Counted from the stretch's first letter, positions 26,452 through 36,885 are shown. The stretch is 64,000 bases of DNA from Pseudomonas putida (GCA_029953615.1 CP124529.1:744001-808000), one strand, 5' to 3'. Notes: generated by a model from the letters alone, not told the origin. Numbers and translations are program-made.

Positions 26452-27552
26452 CTACCAATCGAATACCCCGCACCAAACGAGCTCAACACCCCCAGCGAGC
26501 CCTTGGCACAGGTCGTCCTGGTACAGGTGGAAGGCAATCACCGACCCCGCCGAGCTGGTATTGGCATAACGGTCGAGAATCACCGGCGCATCTTCCTCGG
26601 CCACTTCACGCCCCAGCAGCTTCTTGACGATCAGGTGATTCATGCTGAGGTTGGCCTGGTGCAGCCAGAAGCGCTTCACATCGCTCGGTTGCAGCCCGTT
26701 TTCCTGCAGGTGCTCACCGATCAGCTCGGCTACCTTCGGGCACACTTCGCGGAACACCTTGCGGCCTTCCTGGATGAACAGCTTGTCCGCCGCGCCCTCG
26801 CCCTCTTCCGCCGCGCGGTTGAGGAAGCCGAAGTTGTTGCGGATGTTGTTGGAGAACTCGGTCCACAGCTTGCTGCTGACAATGTCGAACTGGTGCGCCG
26901 AGGTGGCCTTGTCGGCACGCTCGAGCAACACCGCCGTGGCGGCATCACCAAAAATGAAGTGGCTGTCACGGTCACGGAAGTTCAGGTGGCCGGTGCACAC
27001 CTCAGGGTTCACCATCAGCACCGCGCGCGCCTGGCCCAGGGCAACGCTGTTGGCGGCGGTCTGGATGCCGAAAGTGGCCGAAGAGCAGGCCACGTTCATG
27101 TCGAAGGCAAAGCCCTGGATGCCCAGCGCCTGCTGCACTTCGATGGCGATGGCCGGGTACGGGCGCTGCAGGTTGGAGCAGGCGACGATCACCCCGTCGA
27201 CATCGGCCGCCGTACGACCGGCGCGCTCCAGGGCCTGCCGGGCAGCGGCCACGGCCATTTCGCAGAGCACCGATGGCTCGTCATTGGAGCGCTCGGGCAA
27301 GCGTGGCTTCATGCGCTGCGGGTCGAGGATGCCGGCCTTGTCCATGACGAAGCGGCTCTTGATGCCCGAGGCCTTCTCGATGAACGCCGCATCGGACAGC
27401 GGCGCCGCTTCGACTTCACCGCGCTCGATGGCAGCGGCGTTGTCCTGGTTGAACTGCTGCGACCAGGTGTTGAAGGAGGCCACCAGTTCTTCGTTGGAAA
27501 TGCTCTGGGCCGGGGTGTACAGGCCGGTGCCGCTGATCACGACGTTATGCAC
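26452..27552 (-). CDS. FabH-like 3-oxoacyl-ACP synthase III (PA3286 type), C-terminus frameshifted
   Basis: Ketosynthase III with catalytic Cys in MNVACSSATFG (about 133), His in WLHQANL and Asn in RYANTSSAGS. The P. aeruginosa homologue PA3286 condenses medium-chain acyl-CoA from beta-oxidation with malonyl-ACP. Start GTG at 27552 after AGAGGAA. After YQDDL the frame runs through an unrelated tail to a stop at 26452. Dropping one C of the CC in TGCCAAGG (about 26498-26499) restores KGSLGVLSSFGAGYSIGSV..., the normal end with its active-site GAG loop, stopping at 26430. So the gene is either damaged (last 24 residues lost) or carries a one-base consensus error. Confidence 0.83.
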   Translation of the reverse strand: MHNVVISGTGLYTPAQSISNEELVASFNTWSQQFNQDNAAAIERGEVEAAPLSDAAFIEKASGIKSRFVMDKAGILDPQRMKPRLPERSNDEPSVLCEMAVAAARQALERAGRTAADVDGVIVACSNLQRPYPAIAIEVQQALGIQGFAFDMNVACSSATFGIQTAANSVALGQARAVLMVNPEVCTGHLNFRDRDSHFIFGDAATAVLLERADKATSAHQFDIVSSKLWTEFSNNIRNNFGFLNRAAEEGEGAADKLFIQEGRKVFREVCPKVAELIGEHLQENGLQPSDVKRFWLHQANLSMNHLIVKKLLGREVAEEDAPVILDRYANTSSAGSVIAFHLYQDDLCQGLAGGVELVWCGVFDW

Positions 27553-27638
27553 GGTCGTTCCTCTGGTCAAAGGCCATCGCCACGGGGCGCTGGCTGGAAA
27601 CATGACAGGTTAATGGCACTTTAGTACCAGTTTTCAGT

Positions 27639-27718
27639 CGAGGGCTGCGCCCTCGTTCGCAGGCACGCCCGCTCCCACAGGGAACGTGTCGCGCCGCGAA
27701 GGGCCGCAAAGCGGCCCC
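27639..27718. repeat. Single diverged REP element
   Basis: GCAGGCACGCCCGCTCCCAC at 27660-27679 matches the REP core once; flanked by small hairpins (GAGGGCTGCGCCCTC, and GGGCCGCAAAGCGGCCC at 27701-27717) instead of an inverted partner. Confidence 0.65.
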
Positions 27719-27751
27719 AAATTGCATCAATATTGCCACATCCGGGGAAGT

Positions 27752-30700
27752 TTAGCCCTCCACCTGGCTCCATTGCTTGCTCAATCGCTTGTCGGAAATC
27801 GGCACCTTGGTCCCCAGTTGCTGGGCAAACAGCGACACCCGATATTCCTCCAGCCACCAGCGGTACAGGGTCAGTTGCTCATCACGCTTGCCTTCCTGGG
27901 CATGCTTGTCGGCACGGGCCTTGTACTGCGCCCACAGGTTCGCCAGCTCACCACTCCACACCCGGTCCTTCTGCACCTGCGAACCCAGCTTCTCCAGGCG
28001 CAGTTCCACAGCTTTCAGGTAACGCGGCAGCTCCTTGAACCAGGCCGCCGGGGTTTCGCGCACGAAGCCCGGATACACCAGGTTGCCGAGCTGTTGCTTG
28101 ATATCGTTCAACGCCACCGCCTGGCTCAGGTCGATCTTGCCCTTGAAGCGCTTCTGCAGCCCATGCCACAGCTTCAGCACTTCCAGCGTCTGCCGTGCCA
28201 GGCGCTCGGCATGTTCGGCCCAGCTGCCGCGCTTGCGCTCGGCCAGGCCAGCCAGGGCCGCACCATCGCGTGGCAGCGGCTGTTCGCCTTCAAGGATGCA
28301 GCTGTCCAGGCTGGCCAGCAGAATATCCTCGACCAGCGCCTCGACCCGGCCCATTTCCCGGTACAGCAGGCCCAGTTCGGTAAGCCCCGGCAGCTTGCCG
28401 CGCAGGTACTTGGCCGGCTCGGCCAGTTGCTGCAGCAACAGGCGCTGCAAGGCGCGGCGGTGCTGGAACTCGGCTTCGGCCTGGGTCGAGAAGCGCCCTT
28501 CGCGCACGGTGCCGCCCTCTTCCACCAGCGCCGGGTACACGGTCATCGACAGGCCGGCAATCTTCTGCTGCGCGGTCTGCTTCACCTCGCTGAAGGCCTT
28601 GGCCTGCACCGGCTGCTCGCTCCTGGCGTCACGCGGCACGGCCAGCGCTGCCTGGCTGGCGGCGGCAAAGCGCGCGGTCAGCTCTGCCAGATCGCGGCCC
28701 TCACCCAGGAACTTGCCCTGGCCATCGACCACTTCGATGTTCATGCGCAGGTGGCCTTCGACCAGGTTGACCGACTCGTCCCAGGCCTCGTCGGGCACAC
28801 GGGCGCCGGTCATGCGCAGCAGTTCCTGGCCCAGGGCCTGCGGCAGTGCGCCCTGGCCGAAGGTCATGCGCGCCAGCGAGGCCTTGACGAAGTCCGGCAC
28901 CGGCACGAAGTTCTTGCGCAGGGCCTTGGGCAGGTTGCGCACCAGCGCCACGCACTTGGCTTCCAGCAGGCCCGGCACCAGCCATTCCAGGCGCTCGCCC
29001 GGCAGGCTCGGCAGCAGCGGTGCCGGCACCCGCACGGTCACGCCATCGCGGGGGTGGCCGGGCTCGAAGTGGTAACTCAGCGGCAGGCGCAGTTCGCCCA
29101 CCTGTAGGCTGTCGGGGTACTGCGCGGCGGTGACTTCGCTGGCCTCGCGGGCCAGCACGTCTTCCTCGCGCATGATCAGCAGGTTGGCGTCCTTCTGGCT
29201 GCCCATGCGGTACCAGCTGTCGAAGGTCGCGGTCTGGTGGATTTCCGCCGGCAGACGCGCTTCGTAGAAGGCGTAAAGCGTCTCTTCGTCGGCAAGGATG
29301 TCGCGGCGGCGGGCCTTGGCCTCCAGCTCGTCGAGCTCTTCCAGCAGGCGCTTGTTGGCCGCCAGGCACTTGGCCCGCGACTGGATTTCGCCACCCACCA
29401 GGCCTTCGCGGATGAACAGCTCGCGCGAGGTGACCGGGTCGATCGGGCCGAAATGCACCGGCCGGCGGCCAACCAGAATCAGGCCGTACAGGGTGATCTG
29501 CTCGTAAGCCACCACCTGCCCGCGCTTCTTCTCCCAGTGCGGCTCGAAGTGGTTCTTCTTGACCAGGTGGCCGGCCAGCGGCTCGATCCAGTCCGGCTCG
29601 ATCCTGGCCACCATGCGTGCGTACAGTTTGGTGGTTTCGACCAGTTCGGCCGCCATCACCCACTGCGGGCGCTTGCGCCCCAGGCCCGACGACGGGTGCA
29701 CCCAGAAGCGCCGCTGACGGGCGCCCTGGTAATCGCCTTCTTCGGTCTTCTGGCCGATCTGGCTGAGCAGGCCACTGAGAATGGCCTTGTGCATTTTCGG
29801 GTAGTCGGACGGGTCCTTGTTCACTGTCAGCTGCAGGTCACGGCAGATCAGCGCCAGCTGGCGATGGGCATCGCGCCATTCGCGCAGGCGCAGATAGTTC
29901 AGGAAGTTCTTGCGGCACCAGTTGCGCAGCGGGTTGGCGGTCAGCGCCTGGCGCTGTTCCTCGAAGCCACGCCACAGGTTGACCAGCGCGGCGAAGTCGG
30001 AATCCACGTCCTTCCATTGCGCGTGCGCCTGGTCGGCGGCCTGCTGGCGCTCTGGCGGGCGCTCGCGCGGGTCCTGCACCGACAGCGCACTGGTGACGAT
30101 CAGCACTTCCTGCAGGCTGCCCAGGCGGGCGCCTTCGAGCAGCATGCGGCCCAGCCGCGGGTCGATCGGCAGGCGCGCCAGCTGGCGGCCGATCGGCGTC
30201 AGCTGGTTCTCGCGGTTGACCGCCGACAGCTCCTGCAGCAGGTTGAAACCGTCGCTGATGGCCTTGCCATCCGGCGGCTCGATGAACGGGAAGGCGTCGA
30301 TTGCGCCCAGGCGCAGGTGCAGCATCTGCAGGATAACTGCCGCCAGGTTGGTGCGCAGGATTTCCGGGTCGGTGAACGCCGGCCGGCTGTTGAAATCCTC
30401 TTCGCTGTACAGGCGCACGCAGATGCCCGGCTCGACCCGGCCACAGCGGCCCTTGCGCTGGTTGGCACTGGCCTGCGACACGGCCTCGATGGGCAGGCGC
30501 TGGACCTTGGGCGCGGTAGCTGTAGCGGCTGATGCGCGCGGTACCGGTATCGATCACGTAGCGGATGCCGGGCACGGTCAGCGAGGTTTCCGCGACGTTG
30601 GTGGCCAACACCACACGGCGCCCGGTGTGCGGCTGGAAGATGCGCTGCTGCTCGGCCGGCGACAGGCGCGCGTACAGCGGCAGGATCTCGGTGTGGCGCA

Positions 30701-31658
30701 GCTGCGCCTTGCGCAGGATCTCGGCAGCATCGCGGATCTCTCGTTCGCCCGGCAGGAAGATCAGCACATCGCCGGGGCCCTTGCCCTCACTCCGCTCGTG
30801 GAGCGCCAGCTCATCCAGCGTGGCGAGGATGGCCTGGTCGACGGTGAGGTCGTCCTCGATCTGGTTGCCCTCCTCGTCCTGCTCGCTGGTCAGCGGGCGG
30901 TACCAGGTTTCCACCGGGAAGGTACGCCCGGACACCTCGATGATCGGCGCGCCGTCGAAGTGCCTGGAAAAGCGTTCCAGGTCGATGGTCGCCGAGGTGA
31001 TGATCAGCTTCAGGTCCGGGCGACGGTGCAGCAGGGTCTTCAGGTAACCGAGCAGGAAGTCGATGTTCAGGCTGCGTTCGTGGGCTTCGTCGACGATGAT
31101 CGTGTCGTAGCGCTCGAGGAAGCGGTCGTGCTGGGTTTCGGCCAGCAGGATGCCGTCGGTCATCAGCTTGACCAAGGTGTTGGCGTCGCTCTGGTCCTCG
31201 AAGCGCACCTGGTAGCCGACCAGCCCGCCCAGCGGCGTGCCCAGTTCTTCGGCGACCCGCGCGGCAACGCTGCGGGCGGCGATCCGGCGTGGCTGGGTGT
31301 GGGCGATCAGGCCATGGCTGCCACGGCCCAGTTCCAGGCAGATCTTCGGCAACTGGGTGGTCTTGCCCGAGCCGGTTTCGCCCGCGATCACCAGCACCTG
31401 GTGTTCGGCCAGGGCTTTCTTGATTTCGTCACGCTTGGCAGCGATTGGCAGGCTGTCGTCGTAGCGCACGGTCGGCACGCTCTGCTGGCGCGCAGTGACC
31501 TGGGCACAGGACGCCTGGACCTTTTCCACCCACTGCGCCAGCTTGGCCTCGTCTGGGCGCTTGCGCAGTTCGTGCAATTGCCGGCGCAGGCGATGGCGGT
31601 CGGCGATCATGGCGTGGTCGAGGTTTTGCAGCAGTTTGTCGATGGCGTGGTCAGTCAT
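27752..31658 (-). pseudogene. hrpA: ATP-dependent RNA helicase HrpA, split by a 1-nt frameshift
   Basis: About 1,300-codon DEAH-box helicase in two frames: N-terminal part from ATG 31658 with GETGSGKT, DEAH and SAT motifs and the helicase C core, and C-terminal part with the HA2/OB and DUF3418 regions ending at 27752. The break is at about 30511-30515: RYSYRA continues in the other frame as KVQRLPIEAVSQASANQRKGRCGRV, the conserved motif VI region. An extra C in GCCCAAGG accounts for it. The lost segment is essential for ATPase activity, so if real the gene is dead. No decay elsewhere, which favours a recent event or a sequence error. HrpA processes mRNA and rescues stalled ribosomes in E. coli. 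Confidence 0.9.
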
Positions 31659-32191
31659 GGGGCTTTTTAATGATGCAGGTGGGCCTGCTTTTTCATGATC
31701 GGCATTCGAAGGATGCGCGATTGTCGCAGATTTGCCGGGTTTCTGCTGCCTGTGCCGGCCTATTCGCGGGCTCGCCCGCTCCCACAGGGACCGCGCAACA
31801 TTCAGCCTTGATGCAATCCTGTGGGAGCGGGCAAGCCCGCGAATAGGCCGGCACAGGCAGCCAAATGTTTAGCCAAGTGCGATGTAAAGGTTGCCATTCA
31901 CTGCTTTAATCAACCTTACGCCGCATGTGAGTATCAAAGGCATGATTCCCGCCCAGCCCATCGCCCCACCGTCGTCCCGCCCTTCGCTGCCGAAGGCCCG
32001 GCGCCGTGCGCGGTGAAAATCCGCTGGTCCACATCATCCTTGCCTTCTGGGCCCTGTGGCACTGCCGTCACGCACGCCCACCGGATATCTCGCTCTCGCC
32101 TTTGTGACCAAACCCGGCCGTCGTCTGGCCGTTTGACTCAGCCGGGCCGCCTGCATGCGCGGTGGCCCGTGCACCCGCGAGCGAATTCATC
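31659..32191. other. Intergenic region between hrpA and the glutamylpolyamine genes
   Basis: Divergent gap of 533 bases. It holds a REP pair (31749-31858) and an inverted repeat AAGGTTG-N17-CAACCTT (31887-31917) that could be a regulator site for the downstream polyamine operon. No convincing ORF or sigma-54 site was found. Confidence 0.5.
31749..31858. repeat. Inverted pair of P. putida REP elements
   Basis: Copies at 31749-31790 and 31818-31858, with TATTCGCGGGC in place of TCTTCGCGGGC. This is one of the few pairs lying between divergent genes. Confidence 0.9.
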
Positions 32192-33556
32192 ATGCACTTT
32201 GCACCCGTAGAGCAGGCCAGCCGTTTTCTGGCCGACAACCCCGATATCGAGCTGTTCGAATTGTTCATCCTCGACGCCAACGGCGTACCGCGCGGCAAGC
32301 TGCTGCACCGCGAGGAACTGCTGGCCGTGTACCAGAGCGGCCGGCCACTGCCCAGCACCATTCTCGGCCTGACCCTGAACGGCGACGACGTGGAAAACTC
32401 CGGCCTGGTGTGGGAGGTGGGTGATATCGACTGCCGCGCCTACCCGCTTGAAGGCAGCCTGGTGCGCCTGCCCTGGCGCCGGGTGCCAACCGCCGCGGTA
32501 CAGGTGAGCATGCACCCGACCGAGGGCCTGCCGGCCAGCATCGCCGACCCGCGCCACGTGCTGCTGCGTACCATCGAAGCACTGAAGGCCGATGGCTACC
32601 ACCCGGTGATGGCCTGCGAGCTGGAATTCTACCTGCTCGACCAGCAACCCGATGCCCAGGGCCGCCCGCAACCGGCACTGGACAACGACGGCGGCCGCCC
32701 ACGCACCACCCAGGTGTATGGCCTGCGCGAACTGGAGCAGATCGAGCCGTTCCTTGCCGACCTCTACGCCGCGTGCAAGGCCCAGGGCATCCCGGCCCGC
32801 ACGGCGATTTCGGAATATGCCCCCGGCCAGGTGGAAATCACCCTCGAGCACGGCGACGCCTTGCAGGCAATGGACCAGGCCGTGCGCTACAAGCGCCTGG
32901 TCAAAGGCATTGCCCATGCCCATGGCATGCAGGCCTGCTTCATGGCCAAGCCGTTCGCGCAACTGGCCGGCACCGGCATGCACATGCATCTGAGCCTGGC
33001 CGACAGCGCCGGCAACAACCTGTTCGCCAGTGAGGACAAGGCCGGCACCCCGCTGCTGCGCCAGGCGGTGGCCGGCATGCTGCGCCACCTGCGCGAATCG
33101 CTGCTGCTGTTTTGCCCCAACGCCAACTCGTTCCGCCGCTTCCAGGCCAACAGCTATGCACCGCTGGCGCCGACCTGGGGCGTCGACAACCGTACCGTGA
33201 GCCTGCGCATACCGGGCGGCCCGGCCAACAGCCGGCATGTGGAGCACCGCATCTGCGGCGCCGACGCAAACCCCTACCTGGCCGCTGCGGCGATCCTCGC
33301 CGCCAGCCACCGCGGCATCCGCGAACAGCTGGACCCGGGGGCACCGGTGCAAGGCAACGGCTATGCCCAGGCCACCGAACACCTGCCCACCGACTGGCTC
33401 ACTGCCCTTGATGCCCTGCAGCACTCCAGCTGGGCGCGCGAAGCACTGGGCGAGGACTTCCTTGGCGTGTACCTGAAGGTCAAGCGCGCCGAGTACCGCC
33501 AGTTCATGGCCGAAGTCAGCGAGCAGGACTGGCGCTGGTACCTGCACCAGGCCTGA
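32192..33556 (+). CDS. puuA: Glutamine synthetase-like gamma-glutamylpolyamine synthetase
   Basis: 454-aa glutamine synthetase-fold ligase, predicted to join glutamate to an amine such as putrescine using ATP. The family core is visible: ELEFYLLD (about 152), AISEYAPGQVEITLEH (about 205), GTGMHMHLSL (about 261), NSFRRFQANSYAP (about 320) and HRICGADANPYLA (about 351). It lacks the adenylylation-site context of GlnA. Start ATG at 32192; the upstream signal is weak. Partner gene puuB-like follows 23 bases later, the first two steps of the gamma-glutamylation route. The amine (putrescine, ethanolamine or another) is inferred. Confidence 0.82.
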   Translation: MHFAPVEQASRFLADNPDIELFELFILDANGVPRGKLLHREELLAVYQSGRPLPSTILGLTLNGDDVENSGLVWEVGDIDCRAYPLEGSLVRLPWRRVPTAAVQVSMHPTEGLPASIADPRHVLLRTIEALKADGYHPVMACELEFYLLDQQPDAQGRPQPALDNDGGRPRTTQVYGLRELEQIEPFLADLYAACKAQGIPARTAISEYAPGQVEITLEHGDALQAMDQAVRYKRLVKGIAHAHGMQACFMAKPFAQLAGTGMHMHLSLADSAGNNLFASEDKAGTPLLRQAVAGMLRHLRESLLLFCPNANSFRRFQANSYAPLAPTWGVDNRTVSLRIPGGPANSRHVEHRICGADANPYLAAAAILAASHRGIREQLDPGAPVQGNGYAQATEHLPTDWLTALDALQHSSWAREALGEDFLGVYLKVKRAEYRQFMAEVSEQDWRWYLHQA

Positions 33557-33579
33557 GCCCCCGATTACAAGGAATCCCC

Positions 33580-34887
33580 ATGAATGCAGCATTGAACAAA
33601 GGCCCGGCGCAGCGCGCGCAGTCCTACTACAGCGCCACCCTCAACGACAACACCGAGTACCCGCAACTCAAGGGCACGGTACAGGTGGATGTGGCGATCA
33701 TCGGCGGCGGCTTCACCGGCGTGGCCACGGCGGTGGAACTGGCCGAGCGTGGCCTGAAGGTGGCCATCGTCGAAACCAACCGCATCGGCTGGGGTGCCAG
33801 CGGGCGCAACGGCGGCCAGGTCACCGGCAGCCTGTCGGGCGACGAAGCCATGCGCTCGCAGATGCGCAACCGCCTGGGTGCCGAGGTCGATGACTTCATC
33901 TGGCACCTGCGCTGGCGCGGGCACCAGGTGATCGAGCAGCGCGTGGCGCGCTACGGCATCGACTGCGACCTCAAGCGCGGCCACCTGCATGCGGCGATGA
34001 AGCCCTCGCACATGGACGAATTGCGCGCCTTCGAGGCCGAGGCCCGGCGGCGCGGCATGGGCGAACAGGTGCAACTGCTGGACCGCGATGGCATGGCCGA
34101 GCACCTGCAAAGCCCGCTGTACCTGGGCGCGCTGAAGAACCTGCGCAACCTGCACCTGCACCCGCTCAACCTGTGCCTGGGCGAGGCCCGTGCTGCCCAT
34201 GGCCTGGGGGCGCTGATTTTCGAGAACTCCGAAGTACTGGACATCGTCCACGGCCCGCGCCCGGCGGTGGTCACCGCCCACGGCCGGGTCGAAGCGCGTC
34301 AGGTGATGCTGGCCGGCGATGTGTACCACAAGCTGGAGAAGCGCCAGCTCAAGGGCAAGATCTTCCCCGCCATGGGCGGCATCGTCACCACCGCGCCGCT
34401 GGGGGAACTGGCCGAGCAGATCAACCCGCAGGACCTGGCGGTGTACGACTGCCGCTTCGTGCTCGACTACTACCGCCTGACCGCCGACAAGCGCCTGCTG
34501 TTCGGCGGTGGCGCCAACTATTCCGGCCGTGACTCACGGGATATCGAAGGCGAACTGCGCCCGTGCATCGAACGCACCTTCCCGGCATTGAAAGGCGTGC
34601 CGATCGAGTTCCAGTGGAGCTGCGCCATGGGCATCGTGGTCAACCGCATCCCGCAGTTGGGCAAGCTGTCGGACAACGTGTGGTACTGCCAGGGCTATTC
34701 GGGGCACGGGATTGCTACCAGCCACATCATGGGCGAGATCATGGCCGAGGCGCTGACCGGAACACTGGAAAAGTTCGACACCTTTGCCCAGTGCAAGCAT
34801 GTGCGGGTGCCAATGGGGGATCTGCTGGGGAACCCGCTGTTGGCGGCGGGGATGTGGTATTACCAGATGCTGGAGAAATTGCGCTGA
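33580..34887 (+). CDS. puuB: FAD-dependent gamma-glutamylpolyamine oxidase (PuuB/PauB family)
   Basis: 435-aa DadA-like flavoprotein with an N-terminal Rossmann motif VAIIGGGFTGVATAVELAERG (about 33-53, GxGxxG form GGGFTG) and a C-terminal FAD contact region CQGYSGHGIATSHIMG (about 370). It should oxidise the gamma-glutamylated amine to the aldehyde with release of ammonia and H2O2. ATG at 33580 follows AAGGAA. In an operon with the synthetase upstream; no dehydrogenase (PuuC) or hydrolase (PuuD) gene is in the window. Confidence 0.82.
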   Translation: MNAALNKGPAQRAQSYYSATLNDNTEYPQLKGTVQVDVAIIGGGFTGVATAVELAERGLKVAIVETNRIGWGASGRNGGQVTGSLSGDEAMRSQMRNRLGAEVDDFIWHLRWRGHQVIEQRVARYGIDCDLKRGHLHAAMKPSHMDELRAFEAEARRRGMGEQVQLLDRDGMAEHLQSPLYLGALKNLRNLHLHPLNLCLGEARAAHGLGALIFENSEVLDIVHGPRPAVVTAHGRVEARQVMLAGDVYHKLEKRQLKGKIFPAMGGIVTTAPLGELAEQINPQDLAVYDCRFVLDYYRLTADKRLLFGGGANYSGRDSRDIEGELRPCIERTFPALKGVPIEFQWSCAMGIVVNRIPQLGKLSDNVWYCQGYSGHGIATSHIMGEIMAEALTGTLEKFDTFAQCKHVRVPMGDLLGNPLLAAGMWYYQMLEKLR

Positions 34888-34889
34888 AG

Positions 34890-34978
34890 CATTCGCGGGC
34901 ACGCCCGCTCCCACAGGTACAACGCAGCCCTCTAGCTCGGCGCAATACCTGTGGGAGCGGGCGTGCCCGCGAAGAGGT
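34890..34978. repeat. Inverted pair of P. putida REP elements
   Basis: Copies at 34890-34918 and 34946-34978, core GCGGGCACGCCCGCTCCCAC, between convergent genes. Confidence 0.9.
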
Positions 34979-34990
34979 CAGTGAGGTCGA

Positions 34991-36688
34991 TCAGGCGATC
35001 TTCTTCAGGCCCTGCTTCTTCAGCTCTTCATCGCGCAGTTCGCGGCGCAGGATCTTGCCCACGTTGGTGGTCGGCAGCGCATCACGGAACTCGATCTGGC
35101 GCGGGACCTTGTAGCCAGTGACGTTGGCGCGCATGTGTTCCATCACCTGCTCCTTGGTCACGGTCATGCCCGGCTTGACCACGATGAACACCTTGATCAC
35201 TTCACCGGACTTCTCGTCCGGCACGCCGATGGCTGCACATTGCAGCACGCCCGGCAGGGCCGCCAGCACATCCTCCAGCTCGTTGGGGTACACGTTGAAA
35301 CCCGAGACCAGGATCATGTCCTTCTTGCGGTCGACAATGCGCATGTAGCCGTCCGGCTGGATCACGGCGATATCACCGGTCTTCAGCCAGCCATTGCTGT
35401 CGAGGATCTCGGCGGTGGCCTCTTCGCGCTGCCAGTAGCCCTTCATCACCTGAGGGCCCTTGATGCACAGCTCACCCACTTCGCCCAGCGGCAATTCGTT
35501 GCCGGCGTCATCGATAACCTTGCACAGGGTCGAGGGTACCGGAATACCGATGGTGCCGACCTGGTTGGCCTCCGACGGGTTCACTGCAGCCACCGGGCTG
35601 GTCTCGGTCATGCCATAGCCCTCGCAGATGGCGCAGCCGGTCACCGCCTTCCAGCGCTCGGCCACGCTCAGCTGCAAGGCCATGCCGCCGGACAGGGTGA
35701 TCTTCAGCGCCGAAAAGTCCAGGGCACGGAACGCCTCGTTGTTGCACAGGGCAACGAACAGGGTGTTGAGGCCGACGAAGCCGCTGAACTTCCACTTGCC
35801 CAGTTCCTTGACCATGGCCGGCAGGTCACGCGGGTTGCTGATCAGCACGTTGTGGTTGCCGATCAGCATCATTGCCATGCAATGGAAGGTAAAGGCGTAG
35901 ATGTGGTACAGCGGCAGCGGGGTGATGAGGATTTCGCAGCCTTCGTGCAGGTTGGAGCCCATCAGCGCACGGCACTGCAGCATGTTGGCCACCAGGTTGC
36001 GGTGCGTCAGCATCGCGCCCTTGGCCACGCCGGTGGTGCCACCGGTGTACTGCAGCACCGCCACGTCGTTGGCCTGCGGGTTGGCCTCGGTCACCGGCTG
36101 GCCCTTGCCAAGCGCCAGTGCGTCGTTGAAGCGTACGGCACGCGGCAGGTTGTAGGCCGGCACCATCTTCTTCACGTACTTGATCACGCTGTTGATCAGC
36201 AGGCGCTTGAGCGGCGGTAGCAAGTCGGCCACTTCGGTGACGATGACGTGCCTGACCTGGGTCTTGGGCACCACCTTCTCGGCCAGGTGGGCCATGTTGG
36301 CCAGGCACACCAGGGCCTTGGCGCCCGAGTCGTTGAACTGGTGTTCCATTTCCCGTGCTGTGTACAGCGGGTTGGTGTTGACCACGATCAGCCCGGCACG
36401 CATGGCACCGAACACCGCTACCGGGTACTGCAGTACGTTAGGCAGCTGCACGGCAATGCGGTCACCCGGCTTGAGGTCGGTATGCTGCTGCAGCCAGGCG
36501 GCAAACGCCCCCGACAGCGCATACAGCTCGCCATAAGTGATAGTCTTGCCCAGGTTGCTAAAGGCCGGTTTGTCGGCAAAGCGTTGGCAGGATTGCTTGA
36601 GTACCGCCTGGATATTGGGGAATTCGTCAGGATTGATTTCCGCCGTAATCCCGGCTGGGTACTTATCCTTCCAAAAATGTTCGATCAT
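34991..36688 (-). CDS. fadD1: Long-chain acyl-CoA synthetase FadD1
   Basis: 565-aa AMP-forming ligase that activates fatty acids as CoA thioesters at the inner membrane. Motifs: P-loop YTGGTTGVAKGAMLTH (about 213), GYGMTETSPV (about 352), GWLKTGDIAVI (about 435) and the fatty-acid signature around DRKKDMILVSGFNVYPNELED. ATG at 36688 after AAGGAG nine bases upstream. It is followed upstream on the same strand by a second fadD, as in P. aeruginosa fadD2-fadD1. A 9-bp inverted repeat sits in its leader region. Confidence 0.93.
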   Translation of the reverse strand: MIEHFWKDKYPAGITAEINPDEFPNIQAVLKQSCQRFADKPAFSNLGKTITYGELYALSGAFAAWLQQHTDLKPGDRIAVQLPNVLQYPVAVFGAMRAGLIVVNTNPLYTAREMEHQFNDSGAKALVCLANMAHLAEKVVPKTQVRHVIVTEVADLLPPLKRLLINSVIKYVKKMVPAYNLPRAVRFNDALALGKGQPVTEANPQANDVAVLQYTGGTTGVAKGAMLTHRNLVANMLQCRALMGSNLHEGCEILITPLPLYHIYAFTFHCMAMMLIGNHNVLISNPRDLPAMVKELGKWKFSGFVGLNTLFVALCNNEAFRALDFSALKITLSGGMALQLSVAERWKAVTGCAICEGYGMTETSPVAAVNPSEANQVGTIGIPVPSTLCKVIDDAGNELPLGEVGELCIKGPQVMKGYWQREEATAEILDSNGWLKTGDIAVIQPDGYMRIVDRKKDMILVSGFNVYPNELEDVLAALPGVLQCAAIGVPDEKSGEVIKVFIVVKPGMTVTKEQVMEHMRANVTGYKVPRQIEFRDALPTTNVGKILRRELRDEELKKQGLKKIA

Positions 36689-36851
36689 GGAAGCCCACTC
36701 CTTCAGCAACAGCGAAGTTCGATTCACGCGTCGATGCGCTTATTATTGATATGAGATGACGGTTCGTTGCAAACCGGATCACCTGAAAGCGGGCCGAGAG
36801 TAACAGCTTTGCCAGGGGTCGCCTAGAGGCCAAAACAGGCTTCGCGGTCAC

Positions 36852-36885
36852 AAAAATGACTCAATGAACAATGCAGGTCATTTTT
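36852..36885. promoter_or_regulatory. Inverted repeat, 9-bp arms, upstream of fadD1
   Basis: AAAAATGAC and GTCATTTTT separated by 16 bases, about 165 bases upstream of the fadD1 start. It does not match the PsrA half-site pattern; a distinct fatty-acid regulator is possible. Confidence 0.45.

Noticed and set aside
26490..30520. A CCWWGG methylation motif as cause of the frameshifts
   Set aside because: The extra C precedes AAGG in two cases only; the other two sites (TTT, GG) lack the motif.
32057..32074. Sigma-54 promoter upstream of the glutamylpolyamine synthetase (TGGCAC)
   Set aside because: The -12 element TTGC is absent at the required spacing (TCAC instead).
36740..36800. PsrA site upstream of fadD1 (GTTCG-TTG-CAAAC)
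   Set aside because: The half-sites are in the inverse order to the known PsrA consensus, so it was not listed.
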